NCBI RefSeq assembly: GCF_905220415.1
Contig: NC_059545.1
Span: 8,566,001 to 8,630,000, forward strand
DNA: 64,000 bases
Reading direction: 5' to 3'
Origin: Colias croceus
Taxonomy: Eukaryota > Arthropoda > Insecta > Lepidoptera > Pieridae
Part shown: positions 1 through 12,900 of the stretch, piece by piece
How the letters are laid out: every line of letters begins with the position of its first letter
Position numbering within the stretch: position 1 is the first letter of the stretch
The notes under the pieces: model-generated
Told to the model about the DNA's origin: nothing
The model's database searches: none
What the model saw: the letters and a program-made list of their open reading frames with translations, nothing else
Made by a program: the position numbers and the translations under genes

Positions 1-480
1 GATCATGACATTTATTTAACATGCATACTAAAATTGTTAATAAATAGAATAAAAAACGACGTGTGGCACTCGGGGACTGCCGCGGTAAAGCTATTTCACG
101 CTATGCCTTCAAGCCACACCTCCGCCCGTCGGAGTGGGGAGCGTGAGGTTTTTTCGTTACGGAATTTCTCGATTCGGTCCCTCGCTCAAGGCCCGCGATA
201 GAAGCTATGCAATAGCTTAAAAATACATGTTATGGCATAACTATCTCACTCAGGTGTTCTCGGTCCGGTGAAATATTTAAAGCAGTTTAGGAATTAAAAT
301 ATTAATTGAATATTGGATAAAATTGAAGTAAAACATTTCATGGTAAAATTTGTACATTTGAAATGTCTTTACTTATCTTTAAAAGTAACCTTGATGTTTT
401 AATTTATAACAGTAACAATTAATTAAAATAACTGCAAATGAATATTCATAAAACAGCCTGTTTGTTAACAAAACTGAGTT
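1..480. repeat. Left edge: GC-richer repeat-like block, no gene
   Basis: No coding region is visible. Positions about 60-250 form a GC-rich block in an otherwise AT-rich stretch, beginning with GTGTGGCACTCGGGGACTGC and containing CGGAGTGGGGAGCGTGAGG. I recall similar blocks recurring in lepidopteran assemblies, so an interspersed repeat is the likely reading, but only one copy is in this window. The flanks are AT-rich with nothing recognisable. Confidence 0.4.
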
Positions 481-835
481 TACACCAATAAATGGGGCAA
501 ATGGTACAACATGTTCTTCTTAAATGTCTCTGATGTATTTATCTGCTGTCATGGTCCCTCCTGTGACTATCACTAACTCCGTGCGAGCTCTCAAACATAT
601 CCCTCCCCAAACCATAATCGAGCCGCCACCATAAGCCACTGTGTGTTCAAAATTAGACTATATTTGGCGTTCTATTCTGTGTCTCCATATTCGCTGTCTC
701 CCATCGATCTGTTTTAAAAGAACTCTGCACTCATGACTCATCAGTAAAGAGAACCTGCTGCCATTCGTTCAAATCCCAGACGATGTTCTCACGTATAGGT
801 TTCTGTTCCGCTAATTGTGCCCGTGTGTATAGTAT
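480..835 (-). pseudogene. Tc1/mariner-type transposase remnant
   Basis: Reading the minus strand from about 830 down gives fragments typical of Tc1-like transposases: WQQVLFTDES (the region around the second catalytic Asp) followed by GGGSIMVWGGI and then a segment ending EEHVVPFAPF. Stop codons interrupt the reading (directly after TDES, twice before the GGGSIMVWGGI block, and in the later segment), so it is a decayed fragment, not a gene. Neither terminal inverted repeats nor the third acidic residue region is visible. It probably lies in a downstream intron or flank of ARMC8. Confidence 0.7.
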
Positions 836-844
836 AAAACAAAG

Positions 845-2537
845 TCACTTTCTCTGTCTCTATGTTGCTTTGTATGCTTAAATCTTTAAAACTACGCAAC
901 GGATTTTGATGCCGATTTTTTAAATAGATAGAGAATAGCGGTGATTCAAGAAGAAGGTTTTAGTACATATATCATTTATTAGGTTTTAGACAAGAAGCTT
1001 ATATCTAATACACTGGAGATTGCACTATGACCATTGACTTGTCACAAGAAAATATAACCTTGAATGACGTCAGTGTTGTTTTTTGTCTCTTTCTGTGGGT
1101 GACCACACTGGTTTGTATATTCAGGATTTTTCGAAATAGAAAAAACTAAAAATCATGGTCTATAAATAATAACGACATATATTTTTAACAGTATTAATTA
1201 TATTATAATATTACTGGCCATACTTTATAGGTACATACAATTTTAATTGGTATAGAATGATAATTTTAAATAACTCTTGGCTACAAAGCCTGGATATGAA
1301 CCGATATATAGCATTAACATCCTTTGTAAATAGAGGAAAGTTGTGTTTTGCATCAGATGCTGTTTACCAAATTGTAAGCTACTCAGATCTTCTTTTTAAA
1401 CGCGTTGCTTCGACGGGTCAATTTCAAGCCAAAATCATCAAAGAAAAACTGTTTATAATAAACGCCTTGCACAAATTTCAGCTAACTTTACAAAGTTTAT
1501 TTTTCAAAAGGTATTTTTTTCTGGGTCGTAATCCTCAGTAATTTTACCCTTGATGGGCACATATATTTCTTTTTATTTTACTTTTTGGAAAGCTGAAATA
1601 CCTAAAACAAAAAATGAGGTAAGTTAAAAAAGTATAAATTTCAATGTAAAAACGAACAATCTTATAACTACATGTGAGTGCAATACCGATGTCGAGTGTT
1701 GTTTCATTACTAGTAAAAATCTTGAAAATGGTGTTCTAAATTTCATCATAATATTGTTATTACAATATATTCTCTTCACTATCCATAAAAACTTGTCATC
1801 ATGGTTACCTTACTTGTTAATTTTGTTTATTGAAAACTTGTTGAAAAATGATAAAGTATTAGGAAAATAACAAATTTAACATGACTGCTTTCTAAAATGA
1901 TGCAAAATTTTACAATTTTTGCCATTGAAATGATTCTAAACAGGTAAATGCAGGAGTATTGAGGAATATTGTAAATAACGTAAATATACACTTGCCTGTG
2001 AAATTCTATGCCAGAATTTGGTGTCCAAACACTTCTGCAATTTTTCACAATGCAATACATTATTTATATTCGGAAAATATTTATTAAATACGCAACAATA
2101 TTAACTGAAATATTCGAAGCGACGCAATTTTTTGACACTTATGCCATATTGTCAAAGTGAGAGTTGCTACAATTTTATTATGGTAACTACCCATAATCAG
2201 GGAGTATCGCTTTTTAATAATTGGTCCAGATACTTATTTTATTTAGCATAAATAATAATTGTCTCATCCAACAATGCTTCTGAATGACGTTGTTGGCAAT
2301 TTATCAACAAACTCATGTACAAAAACTAACCTTTTGCACAGAATATTACGGCATACATAGTAGCCTTGGGAAAACTTCGTATTAACAGTGGCAATACCAA
2401 GTTAGGTGTGAAAGTGATAAAACACAACAATTTTCTTGTTACACGTCAAATGTTCATACCGAAATCTCCAGTGTATAAGATATAAGCTTCTTGGTTTTAG
2501 ACAAAGCGGGCGAAGCCGCGGGCGGTGAGCTAGTTAC
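845..2537 (-). repeat. SINE/RTE-tail repeat, interrupted by a DNA transposon
   Basis: The minus strand reads from AACTAGCTCACCGCCCGCGG (right end) through the element CCGCTTTGTCTAAAACC and, after a 1.5 kb interruption, continues with a phrase about Lys-rich 'CGTTGCGTAGTTTTAAAGAT' near 885-905. The same order of phrases occurs uninterrupted at 53892-54060, so this is the same repeat family split by the element at 992-2492. Confidence 0.75.
992..2492. mobile_element. 1.5 kb DNA transposon with 30-bp TIRs and 10-bp target duplication
   Basis: The ends 992-1021 and 2463-2492 are inverted repeats matching at 29 of 30 positions (starting AAGAAGCTTATATCT), with weaker similarity for some 40 bp further inward. 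Both flanks carry GGTTTTAGAC (982-991 and 2493-2502), and the rejoined flank reproduces an intact repeat seen at 53892-54060. Inside, the minus strand at 2057-1990 reads MYCIVKNC...GIEFHR, which resembles the start of a THAP zinc finger as carried by P-like transposases. No full transposase is readable, so it is non-autonomous or decayed. P-like and Mutator-like assignments are both possible. Confidence 0.8.
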
Positions 2538-3172
2538 TTAATATAAATTTAAAGAAGAAGTATATTAATTACAATAATTAATAATAACTAGATACACAAT
2601 CAAAAATGAACTTTAAACTGTTGTCAAGTGTGTTTTATAAACATACTGTGAATTTTTATGAACAAGCTAACTGATCAATATAAACCAAATGAAATTCAAC
2701 CTTATTTCAATGTATTAGAGTCGTAATTACAATACATGAGATGCTGATTATGTATTTAGTTGATATTAACAATGGAAGTCTATTAGGAATCAATCATTAG
2801 TAGATTAAGTTGTTTTTTTACACTAGATAAAAAAACTGAAGTTAATAACAATCGGCCTCTTTTTGCCCCATTCTTTGTGTCAAATGTGAAAACTAAAACT
2901 AAAATATCTATCTTAAGTTTCGTCTCTTTATTGAATAATAAATTCGGTGATTGTATTTGAAAATAAAATAAATAAATAAATGGTAAATTTATTTGAATAT
3001 TTGTATTTGTAATTGAAAATCTTTTCAATCTCATTTAATTTTTTCCTCCCTTCATTCATCAGTTCAAATACAGAATGACAAGATTGAAATTAAAAAATTA
3101 ATTATGTAACTAGAAAAAAATTATTGCGGCAATGCTATTTAGATTTCAATAATCGGATAAACAACAAAATAC

Positions 3173-5439
3173 CTATTGTCATCAGCGGCTAAAGCTCCTG
3201 CTCTATGAATAAATGTGAGACATCGTGCTGCACCCATCGCTACTGGCAGTGGTTTATCCCTTGAAACTAGAAGACTTAATAGTTCGGGGATTGTTTTCTC
3301 GCCGCATCTGAAATAAAGTTTTATTACTTAATAACATAGAGTTTAAACCGTTTTTAAACCGATATTAGCATTTTGCTCATCCTACATTTGGCATAATTTT
3401 TAATTACCATAATATTATCTATAAACAATTTAAAACAAAATAAGTATTGTTCATTTATGTGTATTTACCACAATAAATATCAATTGTTACTGTAAAAAAA
3501 GAGCGTGTGTGCCGAGCCACACGTGTCAGAAGTGAAACTTTTTTGGCAAGATTCAACTTTTAGATACCAAAATCGTCTGATACGAACGATACGGTATTGT
3601 CATGACCAACATGGAAAATTTGATATATATAATATACATTATGCTATAATATACACACATAAATAGTTGTGTAAATATACAAAAAATACAGTCCAATAAG
3701 AAAAAACATATCTCACTTGGTATGTAAAGCGACTTGTGACACATTAGCATTTTCAAAGCACATGGCAGCCAGTAAGTCCAACGCTGGCAGCACCTTTGAT
3801 ATTGGAGGTGCGGTAACCCCCATTGGAGCTAGTAAAAAGGCTACAGCTGAACACAATCCCGCTGAGCATAGCGCCTCTTGCTCTATCGGCCCTCCGCACC
3901 ATATTGATAAGATACGCACAACACAAGCTTGGGACGTTGGTGATCCCTCTTTGGCTATTTCTGAGGATATATTAGTGGTTCATATTAGCTGTATTTGAGC
4001 AAAGTTTATAAAAAAATTCAATCGCATTTTGATGTTTTTATTTCATTGCAAAAGTATAACTGTACATGAATGCATCGGAGGAACTGTAGGGCAGTCATGT
4101 CATGTGTCTAATAATTAAACACAAACAAACAAACGCATATTATGTCATACAAAACTTCAGAAAATGTTATTAGTTTAGATAAGGATAAAATTAAGCTTTC
4201 AACAACATACTTTGTACTATATCTATTACGAAACAATGTAATAAACTTGAACAAACATGTTACTAATATTACAACAAGTAATAAAAAAAATTTGAGGCTC
4301 CTTTTAATTTGAAATTCCAAAGTTCGAAAAGGATTATGATTTAATAACTAAACTGGCTCCCTCTAAACACTCTTTCGCTATTGCATTAAAGATTTACTTA
4401 CGGTTAAACCTTGTCAAAAGTCTCATATCTGCAGGCACTGAAGATATAGGTGCAGGTGGATTCAAAAATATACTCCTCAATGCACACAGACATGCTTCAG
4501 CTAACTTTGTTCCTATTGGCACTTCTCTGAGTAATTCTACTAATGCTACAGCCGCACCTTGCTCTACTAACGCTGTCACATTTTCTGGTGTGCCTTTAGC
4601 TAGTGATCCTAAATAGATAAACATTTGTCAAAAGGACAGGTTGTACAAAAACTTTCAAAAGCATGTCCAAATAATCTACACTAATATTATAAAGAGGAAA
4701 ACTTTGTTTGTTTGTTTGTAACGAATAGGCTCATAAACTACTGGACCGATTTTAAAAATTCTTTCACCATTCGAAAGCTACATTATCCACGAGTAACATA
4801 GGCTAGGTTTTATCCTGGAAATCCCACGAGAACGGGAACTATGCGGGTTTTTCTTTGAAAACGCGGGCGAAGCCGCAGGCGGAAAGCTAGTATATATATA
4901 TATAGTTGAATAAACACAGAGACATTTGGGAAAAAAATAGAAAAATAACATCTTTCATAAAACGAAATGTTGAAATCGCGTATTTTGAGCAATGTTTACA
5001 AAACCATTGGAATGTTATGAAAATAAGTCAACCTTTCCCAAAATGTACCACAACTTAAATTATTTCAAAACTTGCCCTTGACCAAAATGATCATAATTAT
5101 AAGCAAAAGAATAGTTACCGATTGTAATAGTGGCCTCTAATCTTATATTTGGATCCCAATTATTTTCAGACATCAACTGCAACAACCGAGGTACAATTCC
5201 TTGTTGTATTACGGCGCTTTTCTGACGATTACTACCAATCACTGAATTCTTCAGTGCAATTAGGGCATCCAAAATCTTCAGCTCTTCGATAGAATATAAT
5301 TCGTCTATATAAGAACGGGAACTTTCGATATCCTTTTGACAAACAGTAGAGGTTAGATCATTTCGAAATCGTTTGATACATAATCTACAATGTAAATTTT
5401 ATTTTAATTTCTTACCATAAAAACAGTGAGATGCTGCAT
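3173..5439 (-). CDS. ARMC8: ARMC8, armadillo-repeat subunit of the CTLH/GID E3 ligase (5' part)
   Basis: ARMC8 (yeast Gid5/Vid28 relative) is a helical scaffold of the CTLH ubiquitin ligase. Five exons in reading order: 5439-5416 (ATG, eight codons), 5332-5119, 4608-4402, 3960-3717, 3307-3173; phases agree at every junction, giving 274 codons. The reading contains LDALIALKNSVIGSNRQK, GSLAKGTPENV, EACLCALRSIF, and DKPLPVAMGAARCLTF...HRAGALAADDN, which follow the human protein in order as I remember it. The last exon ends at a donor (AATAG/GTATTT), so the gene continues; the vertebrate protein is roughly 670 residues, so more than half is missing and no further exon was seen in 1-3172. The very short first exon is the least certain part. 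Divergently arranged with ANKRD54, 738 bp between start codons. Confidence 0.85.
3486..3560 (-). repeat. Fragment of the GTGAAACTTCTTT interspersed family
   Basis: On the minus strand this reads TTGAATCTTGCC, AAAGTTTCACTT, a GTGTGGC-type hairpin, then a T-run. The same order is present at 55150-55225, and related ends occur at 23318-23541 and 43890-44107. It lies in an ARMC8 intron. Confidence 0.6.
4677..4893 (+). repeat. RTE-tail/SINE-like repeat in ARMC8 intron
   Basis: Begins with CTACACTAATATTATAAAGA and ends with GGGCGAAGCCGCAGGCGG then AAAGCTAGTA, a layout shared with 29539-29732, 48647-48895 and 61075-61292 (reverse). It ends in a short TA-rich microsatellite. No coding capacity. Confidence 0.75.
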
Positions 5440-6177
5440 GATTTAGTATTTCTCCGCAGTAATGTTGTTAAAAATATCGTCAGAAATAGATCGTAAAACG
5501 AATACACTATCGCTGTCACTATAACCTTCAATGACTTCAACGGACTAATCAACAGTCAACTTCAGCCAGCAGCCTTCACAGAACAACTGAAAGTAGAAAA
5601 TTGTCAAAGTCACTTTCAAATTGACATTACATAAAGATACAAAATATGTTATGAACACAGGTTATGAATATTAAGTAGGTACAATCTAGCAAAATAATCT
5701 TAGAGAAAATAATAGGTGAATAATCAATTAAAGTTTTATTTTATTTATTGCAATGTTAAATTGAATTACTTGATGTGTCGTTGAATAATATTATAATTGA
5801 TTATTGAAATTCGAAGTCTCAACATCAACTCATCACTGAACAAAATAAATATATATATTACATATATATATTCGTTCACCAGGCGAGCAACGTGGCAGAC
5901 GTGGCACGTGAAATTTCCTAAGACAAAAAAAATCAAAATCATAAAATAAATCAAAAACATGTGGGCTGTCTAAAAATAGTTCTGTGCCAGTTGCCTTGAC
6001 TTGACTTGTCAAAAAAAATTATATCATTTTGACATTTGAAGTGAAAGTTATTGAATTACATGGTATTTGTTCTTGTTCAGTATATTTATTATTTTGTGTT
6101 TATAAAACAGACAGCTAAGTAGTTAGTTTTATTAAATGATACGTTAATTTGCTTGTTCACAACAGACGATAAGTACA
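5440..6177. promoter_or_regulatory. Divergent upstream region of ARMC8 and ANKRD54
   Basis: The two start codons face away from each other across 738 bp with no other gene between them, so both promoters and 5' UTRs must lie here. I cannot point to a defined core-promoter motif. The sequence is AT-rich with a TA-rich stretch near 5850-5870. Confidence 0.55.
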
Positions 6178-6963
6178 ATGGCTGATTCAGGAGTCGATAC
6201 AGGCAACGAAAGCAGCGATAACACAGTTTTTGACCATCCACATCACGTCTTGGAATTTAGTCCTCCACCGATACCAATTAACATTTCTGGTCAAGCAATG
6301 CCCATTGATTTCTTTGGTGAACCTCACGAACATATAGGCAAAATAAAATTCTGTACGAGCGCGAGACATTGCCGCCTGAAATATAAAAATAATTTAGTTT
6401 ATTATCCCAAAAACAAGAAACTACGGTTTGCTGCGTGCACCAATAATACGGAGCTCGTAGAAAAGCTCTTACAATCGGGTGCAGATCCTAACAATGCAGA
6501 TGAGCACTTGAGGAGCCCACTACATTTTGCAGCATGTAGAGGATATACAGATGTAGTTAAAACACTCCTCAAACACGGTGCTAATCCTAATATTAAAGAT
6601 ACTCTCGGTAATACTCCTTTGCATTTGGCTGCATGTACAAGCAACATTCCAGTAATGATAGCTTTATTGGACGCGGGGACAGATGTCAGTTCAAATGATA
6701 GAAATGGCCGCACACCACTACAACTGGCACAAAGCAAGTTGAAACTGATACAAATGAAACCTGGCTTCCATGAAACCAAAGACCTAATAAATGAAATTCG
6801 ATTGGTCGTTGAAATGATGTTAAAATATGTGAAAATTCAAAAGGCTGATTCTGGAGACTTGGAATCTGTGTGTGCAAGATTGGAAAAAGTTAGTACAAGG
6901 GAACAAGTGGACTCTGAAGTCCAGAACATTCTTGATAGTCTGGATTCATTAAAGTTAAGATAA
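6178..6963 (+). CDS. ANKRD54: ANKRD54, ankyrin-repeat adaptor
   Basis: Intronless frame of 261 residues. The vertebrate relative (also called LIAR) is a nucleocytoplasmic adaptor of about 300 residues that binds Lyn and other SH3 proteins. Three or four ankyrin repeats run from about residue 78 to 185: LRFAACTNNTELVEKLLQSG, SPLHFAACRGYTDVVKTLL, TPLHLAACTSNIPVMIALL, and RTPLQLAQSKL. The N-terminal 75 residues are acidic then basic, with a CRLKYKNNLVYYPKNKKLR stretch that could be a nuclear signal. The C-terminal part (VCARLEKVSTREQVDSEVQ...DSLDSLKLR) is helical and leucine-rich, as in ANKRD54, where an export signal lies. The ATG is the first in frame and is preceded by ACA. Identification rests on repeat pattern plus the distinctive C-terminal segment. 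Confidence 0.85.
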   Translation: MADSGVDTGNESSDNTVFDHPHHVLEFSPPPIPINISGQAMPIDFFGEPHEHIGKIKFCTSARHCRLKYKNNLVYYPKNKKLRFAACTNNTELVEKLLQSGADPNNADEHLRSPLHFAACRGYTDVVKTLLKHGANPNIKDTLGNTPLHLAACTSNIPVMIALLDAGTDVSSNDRNGRTPLQLAQSKLKLIQMKPGFHETKDLINEIRLVVEMMLKYVKIQKADSGDLESVCARLEKVSTREQVDSEVQNILDSLDSLKLR

Positions 6964-9900
6964 AAAGTTTATAATAATTACAAAGACTGTATTTAATTTT
7001 ACATACATATAGTTTATGAATTACTTTTGTAATAGGTTTATTTCTTTAAGAACAATAATAAGTGTAGCTTGCTGTAATAATTTCAATGTAAACAGTTTGC
7101 TTATTGTTAAATAAGTTGTAATTTGTTTACAAATTTATTTAAAAAGTAAAGGTAAGGTTATAAATTACTTGGGTAAATACTTATAAAGGAGTTTGAAATG
7201 TTGTGGATACAAATTTAAAGGACCATGCTAAACAAATCAAATTATGGTAAAGTTGTGACATTTATAAAAGATGTTTTATCTTAGTAAAATCATAGAAAAC
7301 CGGCCACTTTCCAATTTATTAGTTAATTTCTACAGTACATACTAGATGTAAGTTTTTTATAGTGTTTTACCTTGATTTTATTAGAGTAATTAAATAGTAA
7401 TAAAACAGTTGTGCAACCTCAACTTGTTAAATTGTTTTATCAATTATTATCAAGTCTATTGTTACAGTAGACCTAATTTATTACAAAGTTCTTCATTTTA
7501 CGTATTATATAGATAAGTAAGTTAATAAAATATTATAATTTTAGCTTTCATTTTGAAATACATAAATGGTTGTGTATCTATTTTCCTTTTGCAATACAAA
7601 TTTCCAGGGTTTTCTAGTTCTGCTCATGTAATTGAATAATTAGCTAAATAGTTATCCTATTTTTGGTTTAAATCTGTTATGAAGTAATATTCAGTTGTCA
7701 AGTCTAAAATCTGTTGTAAATAATATATAAATGTATTTTGATTCTTAATTTTAGATATTATATAAAATATTGATTGTCAACATGCTTTTTATTTAATAAT
7801 GCCCACTTTGGACTTAAGGAAATGAAATTCACTTATCTATTTAAAATATAATTTATTAAAGGATAACAAACACCAATCACAAAATTTATAAATAAAAATA
7901 TTTAAACTCAAAATAACAATTCACTTTTAAAGGAATGACTTTAAACTATATTGTCTTATACATATATTAATTCATACAATCAAATCAAGTATTAGGAATG
8001 CAGCATATAAAACATTTAAAATCGATAAATAAATGCAACAGTAAATATTTTTGGACAAATCTAACTGCTTGTGCTTACATTACAATGGCAATTTTGGATA
8101 CATTATTATAAAATTGTACAAGACTTCATTAATTAGTACCAACATTTGGACAAAATTTGTTTAAATTATTGTCATGTTATCAAATTATATTTACAAGAAT
8201 TCTCTATCAATCTGAAAGCCAGATTAAATAATGGGGTTTTACAGCAAAAAATCTTACGTATATAAACCACAAAAGCTGATTAAGTATATAGAATTGAGTT
8301 TATAGCTGCCCAAAGTAGCTTAATAAATACCTTTGTTTATTTTGTGCAATTAATATACACACAGCTTATATTAAGTAAAATACACGGAATGAAAAATATT
8401 AGTAAAGAATTGTACATGAGGCAAGAATGGCAATATCATTATAAAATTTTAAACTAATTATTAAATCAGGTAGACTCTTGTACCATATCTGTGAAGAATA
8501 ACCAGTACATATTAAGTAGATACCCAAAATGAATAGAGTAATAGATTATTACACACATTTTCCGTAAAAATTATAACAACCTGCATTAGACACCATAATA
8601 AAACATTTACATTAACTTTAGTAAAACATCAAAACAGGTATGTACATATTACATAAACAATATATTTATAAGTTTCATGTAAAAAATATAAAAAGTATTA
8701 AGAAATATTCAAATATATTAGGCAGAGTAGGTAATTGTGGGGTAGCATTGTGATTTTATATTATGGCAATCATTTATATTATCACAGAAAGAATTAAATA
8801 TATAAAAAAAAAACAATTCACTAATACTGCTAAAATAATTAATATATTATTTTTAATATGTAATAATAATTAAGTAAAATTAATAAATCCCAAAGCTTTC
8901 TATCCAAATACCACAGACAGCTATTATGATTTATCCTTAAAATTATTTGTATATATTAATTATTCCTTATATTCTAAGCAACTGGGATCTCTAGATAAGT
9001 TCGTATAGGCTGATAATACACACTAAGTTAAATTGCTAAAATTATTTATTATTATGCTTATAATAATAAATATTTATTTATTGATTAACCACATTTTTTT
9101 AAATTTTCATACAATAGGTATTAATTTAGTTGTGGATTGGAATGATTTGTTACGTATTTCATAGAGTACAAGATATTTTAATTAAATTTTATAAATAATA
9201 TTATTTATATAATTTTTCTATCATTACAGACTAAATATTGTGAATTTACCTTTTCCATAATTTACTTGATATTAATAGATAAACGTAGCTATACAACACA
9301 GTCATATATATAGGTATATGTATATAAATAAATACATATTTAAAAATGAATGTAATTTTAAACACGTAAAACGATATTTTCTAGCAATAATAATATATCT
9401 TTCCCTTTGCGTTTATCGAAATATTATGTAATTATATGTACTTAAGTAGATATAGCTATAAAACTACATGCTACAGGCAATTAGAATTTTTTTTAACCGA
9501 CATTATAAAAATGTTAACTGCTCTACTTTGAGCAAACGTGTTCTGATTAATTACTGAATAATTGTACTCATGCTGTAAATTTTGCTATCATTAAATTTTG
9601 CTTCATGCTGTTAACTATTCCGATAATTGATAAGATTTTAGAGTGCCTCACGATTTGGCACTATTCACTGCAACATCGAGTCTTTAAACAGACTTACTTA
9701 AAAGAAACAATATGTTTACATTAAAATATCACAATTTAGCTATTTAACCAATCCACTTATACCGACTTAACGTAAAATTAAATACAAATGCGATTAAACA
9801 ACATCGATTTGAATAACCCTCACACATTGATATAATTTCTGGCACAACCTTACAGGTGTATCGTGTCTATATCAAACGCATAATTATATTGCACAATGAC

Positions 9901-9984
9901 TAAGTCGGCTCGGTTAACATTACACGTGGCTGACATAGTTCGGAGAGACACATTATCTAAAATTGATTACCTATCCACCATACG
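6964..9984. other. AT-rich convergent intergenic region
   Basis: About 3 kb between the stop codons of ANKRD54 (plus) and sphingosine kinase (minus). It holds several AATAAA-type signals on the plus strand in its first 600 bp (for example near 7396 and 7520) and is otherwise very AT-rich. It probably carries both 3' UTRs. I see no gene, RNA gene or clear repeat. Confidence 0.6.
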
Positions 9985-12900
9985 TTATTTCGTATCAGGC
10001 GTGAGAAAATTAACTATATTTGGAAAAATTTCAGCCTGAATCGGCCCGTATTCAACGAGTTCACCGTCAACTGTGATGTAACCCGTTTGACCTTCGGGCA
10101 CTATCCTGAACGCACTGACGGGAATCAATTTAATGTACTCATTATTAACTTCCGATATATTTCCCTGCGATATCGTTACAAGGAATGAGAATATTTGAGA
10201 TCTGGAAATACCCGCTTTGATGATAAGCATCCACATGACTCCATCGGATAGCTCGGAGCGCGGGGCGAATAATAAGTCTTCACCGATATAGGACTGATAA
10301 GAAACGTGAACCATTACGAACTCGCCTTCTTCATGCACCCAGTGAGAAGGTAACTGGGACATAAGAGAGGGCAAGTGGGGAGCTGGGCCGTGCATACAAG
10401 CATGCACCGGGGACCGCATCTCTGAGCCGCCACTAGTGACGCTGTGGTACTCCGAGCCACGCGTACTGTAGAACGCACTCCTTCTTGAATTCACCGAGTA
10501 CCACGAATCTACTCGCTGATGTTTATTTCCAGTCACCGTGCTCGTAAACACGTCCGATTGCTCGTCGCAGTCGAAAAACGCTTCCGTTTCGGGGGAGTCG
10601 AGAGAGCCGTCCTGGCTGACGCTATGACTTAGGGTGATCGTGTGTTTCGCTTTAGGCAAATTACTGACATCCTTGATTAGAGCGTAGCTCAGGACACCTT
10701 TGTACCTCCTCAAACCGACGGTTCTCGCGAGAGCCCACAGAGTGAACCTTTGACCGCCGATTGCTCGTAATCTTTCACTTTCAATATCGATATCTGACAG
10801 CAAGCCCCAGCCGACTGATAGCAAGGAAAACATTATCTGTGGATAAATATGATTAGTGAGTAGGTATAATCGTGAATAATAGGAAACATTACATTTCATA
10901 TTATAAACATAATATTATACATTATAAAAAAACAATTCCCTAAAAATCCTTAAAACATAAGTATACCAAAAGCCGGATTCAACTAAGATAAAACTAAACC
11001 GTAAAAAGAGCAATGTAATTGCCGCAACAAATATGCGTAGTTCGCCTGGTAATCGTGTGATAGAGTCGTAATAGGATCAACTGGGAATAATTGATATCCG
11101 CAGTACCCACAACGTTCCTTGTTTGTGAGCGCGGATGTATATAATTGAAAAGTAACGTTATATTTTGAAGGTGAAAATAATTACGCTAAATGAGTGGTTA
11201 TCTTGACAACACGTCTTGTCTTCACAGTATTAAATTTCTACTTTTTAACCGACTTCAAAAAAAGGAGGAGGTTATCAATTCGGCCGGTATATTTTTTTTT
11301 TTTTTTTTTTTTTTTATGTATGTACACCGATTACTCCGAGGTTTCTGAACCGATTTACGTGATTCTTTTTTTGTTCGATGCGGGATGGTGTCGAATTGGT
11401 CCCATAAAAATTTTATTCGGATAGGCCCAGTAGTTTTTATTTTATGAGCATTTTTGTCTGTAGGTATTTGTAAATTTTGCAAGTGCAAGTTTGAAGTCGG
11501 TTGTTTTTAACGCAGTTATCACTTGTTATATACTACAATGTACTAATATAGTAAGACCTTTTTATTTTTTAACATAGACTGATCGCCAAAATTACAATGC
11601 ATATGATAAGCCTTCACCTATTGTAAAGGTAGGATTAAGAACATAATAATAATAGTTAATAATACACCTTTATTGGAGATAGAGGAAATAAATTATATAC
11701 CAACGACAATTAACTCGTTATTATGACATAAAAACGAAGTAAACAATGAAACCTTGACTTCTCAAACAACGATACAAGATCCCTTTAAATGAATATACAG
11801 TGACAACGCACTATTATGATGTGACGTTATCGGGAATCGGGATAAAACAATAGACATTACGTTTCACTGAATACGAAACTGCAATGTTTAGTAATCGATA
11901 TCTATATATGAGAAGGAACCAAGTATGTATAATCAATGAAAAAAGTCCATTGACATCAAAAAATGTCATTCACGGTCTCACAAAATTGTCTCCACGCGTA
12001 TTGCGCGTAGCAATTTCACACCAAATTATTAAGAATTAGCAACATACTTGATTGGTAATTTAATAAAAAGTTGACTGAAAAAAATTGACTTGATCAAATG
12101 TTACGAAGGAGATACCTAACTTTATGACGACTATGCAAATGAACTAATTGATGAAGTTAGATAAAAAGATTAATATATTTTAATATAACATCACCTAATG
12201 TTTATGCTTATTACTTGTTTACTAGAGAACATTGAAATACAGAAAATAAACTTCAACCACAATACCACAACTTATCGTTGAAGTAGGACTACAGTAACCA
12301 ATGAATAATAATAATAACCACAAACTTGTTATTTTTCAGAAAAAAATAATATTGAATGATGTTCTTACTATTCAAATAGCTTTTGTAAATACAGTCAAAA
12401 TAATAATTGAGTCAGAGAACCACTGAAATAATTCTACATAAGAACCAGGCCATTGCTATAAAGCTAATTGCATCGATCCATAATAATGTATCGATGTCTA
12501 TAAGAAATACAAAATATATTGGTTATTATAATTCTACATAAGAACCAGGCCATTGCTATAAAGCTAATTGCATCGATCCATAATAATGTATCGATGTCTA
12601 TAAGAAATACAAAATATATTGGTTATTATAATTCTACATAAGAACCAGGCCATTGCTAAAGCTAATTGCATCGATCCATAATAATGTATCGATGTCTATA
12701 AGAAATACAAAATATATTGGTTATTATAATTATTCTACATAAGAACCAGGCCATTGCTAAAGCTAATTGCATCGATCCATAATAATGTATCGATGTCTAT
12801 AAGAAATACAAAATAAATTGGTTAGATTGATACAAAATTATTTCTTCACTCTAATTTTAGCACCTATAATTATTATAACTTTAAGTAACGATAATTAATA

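Noticed and set aside
1257..1541. 94-residue frame inside the 992-2492 element
   Set aside because: No transposase motif recognised; composition looks like chance AT-rich coding.
6402..6779. Minus-strand frame of 125 residues
   Set aside because: Antisense shadow of the ANKRD54 ankyrin repeats.
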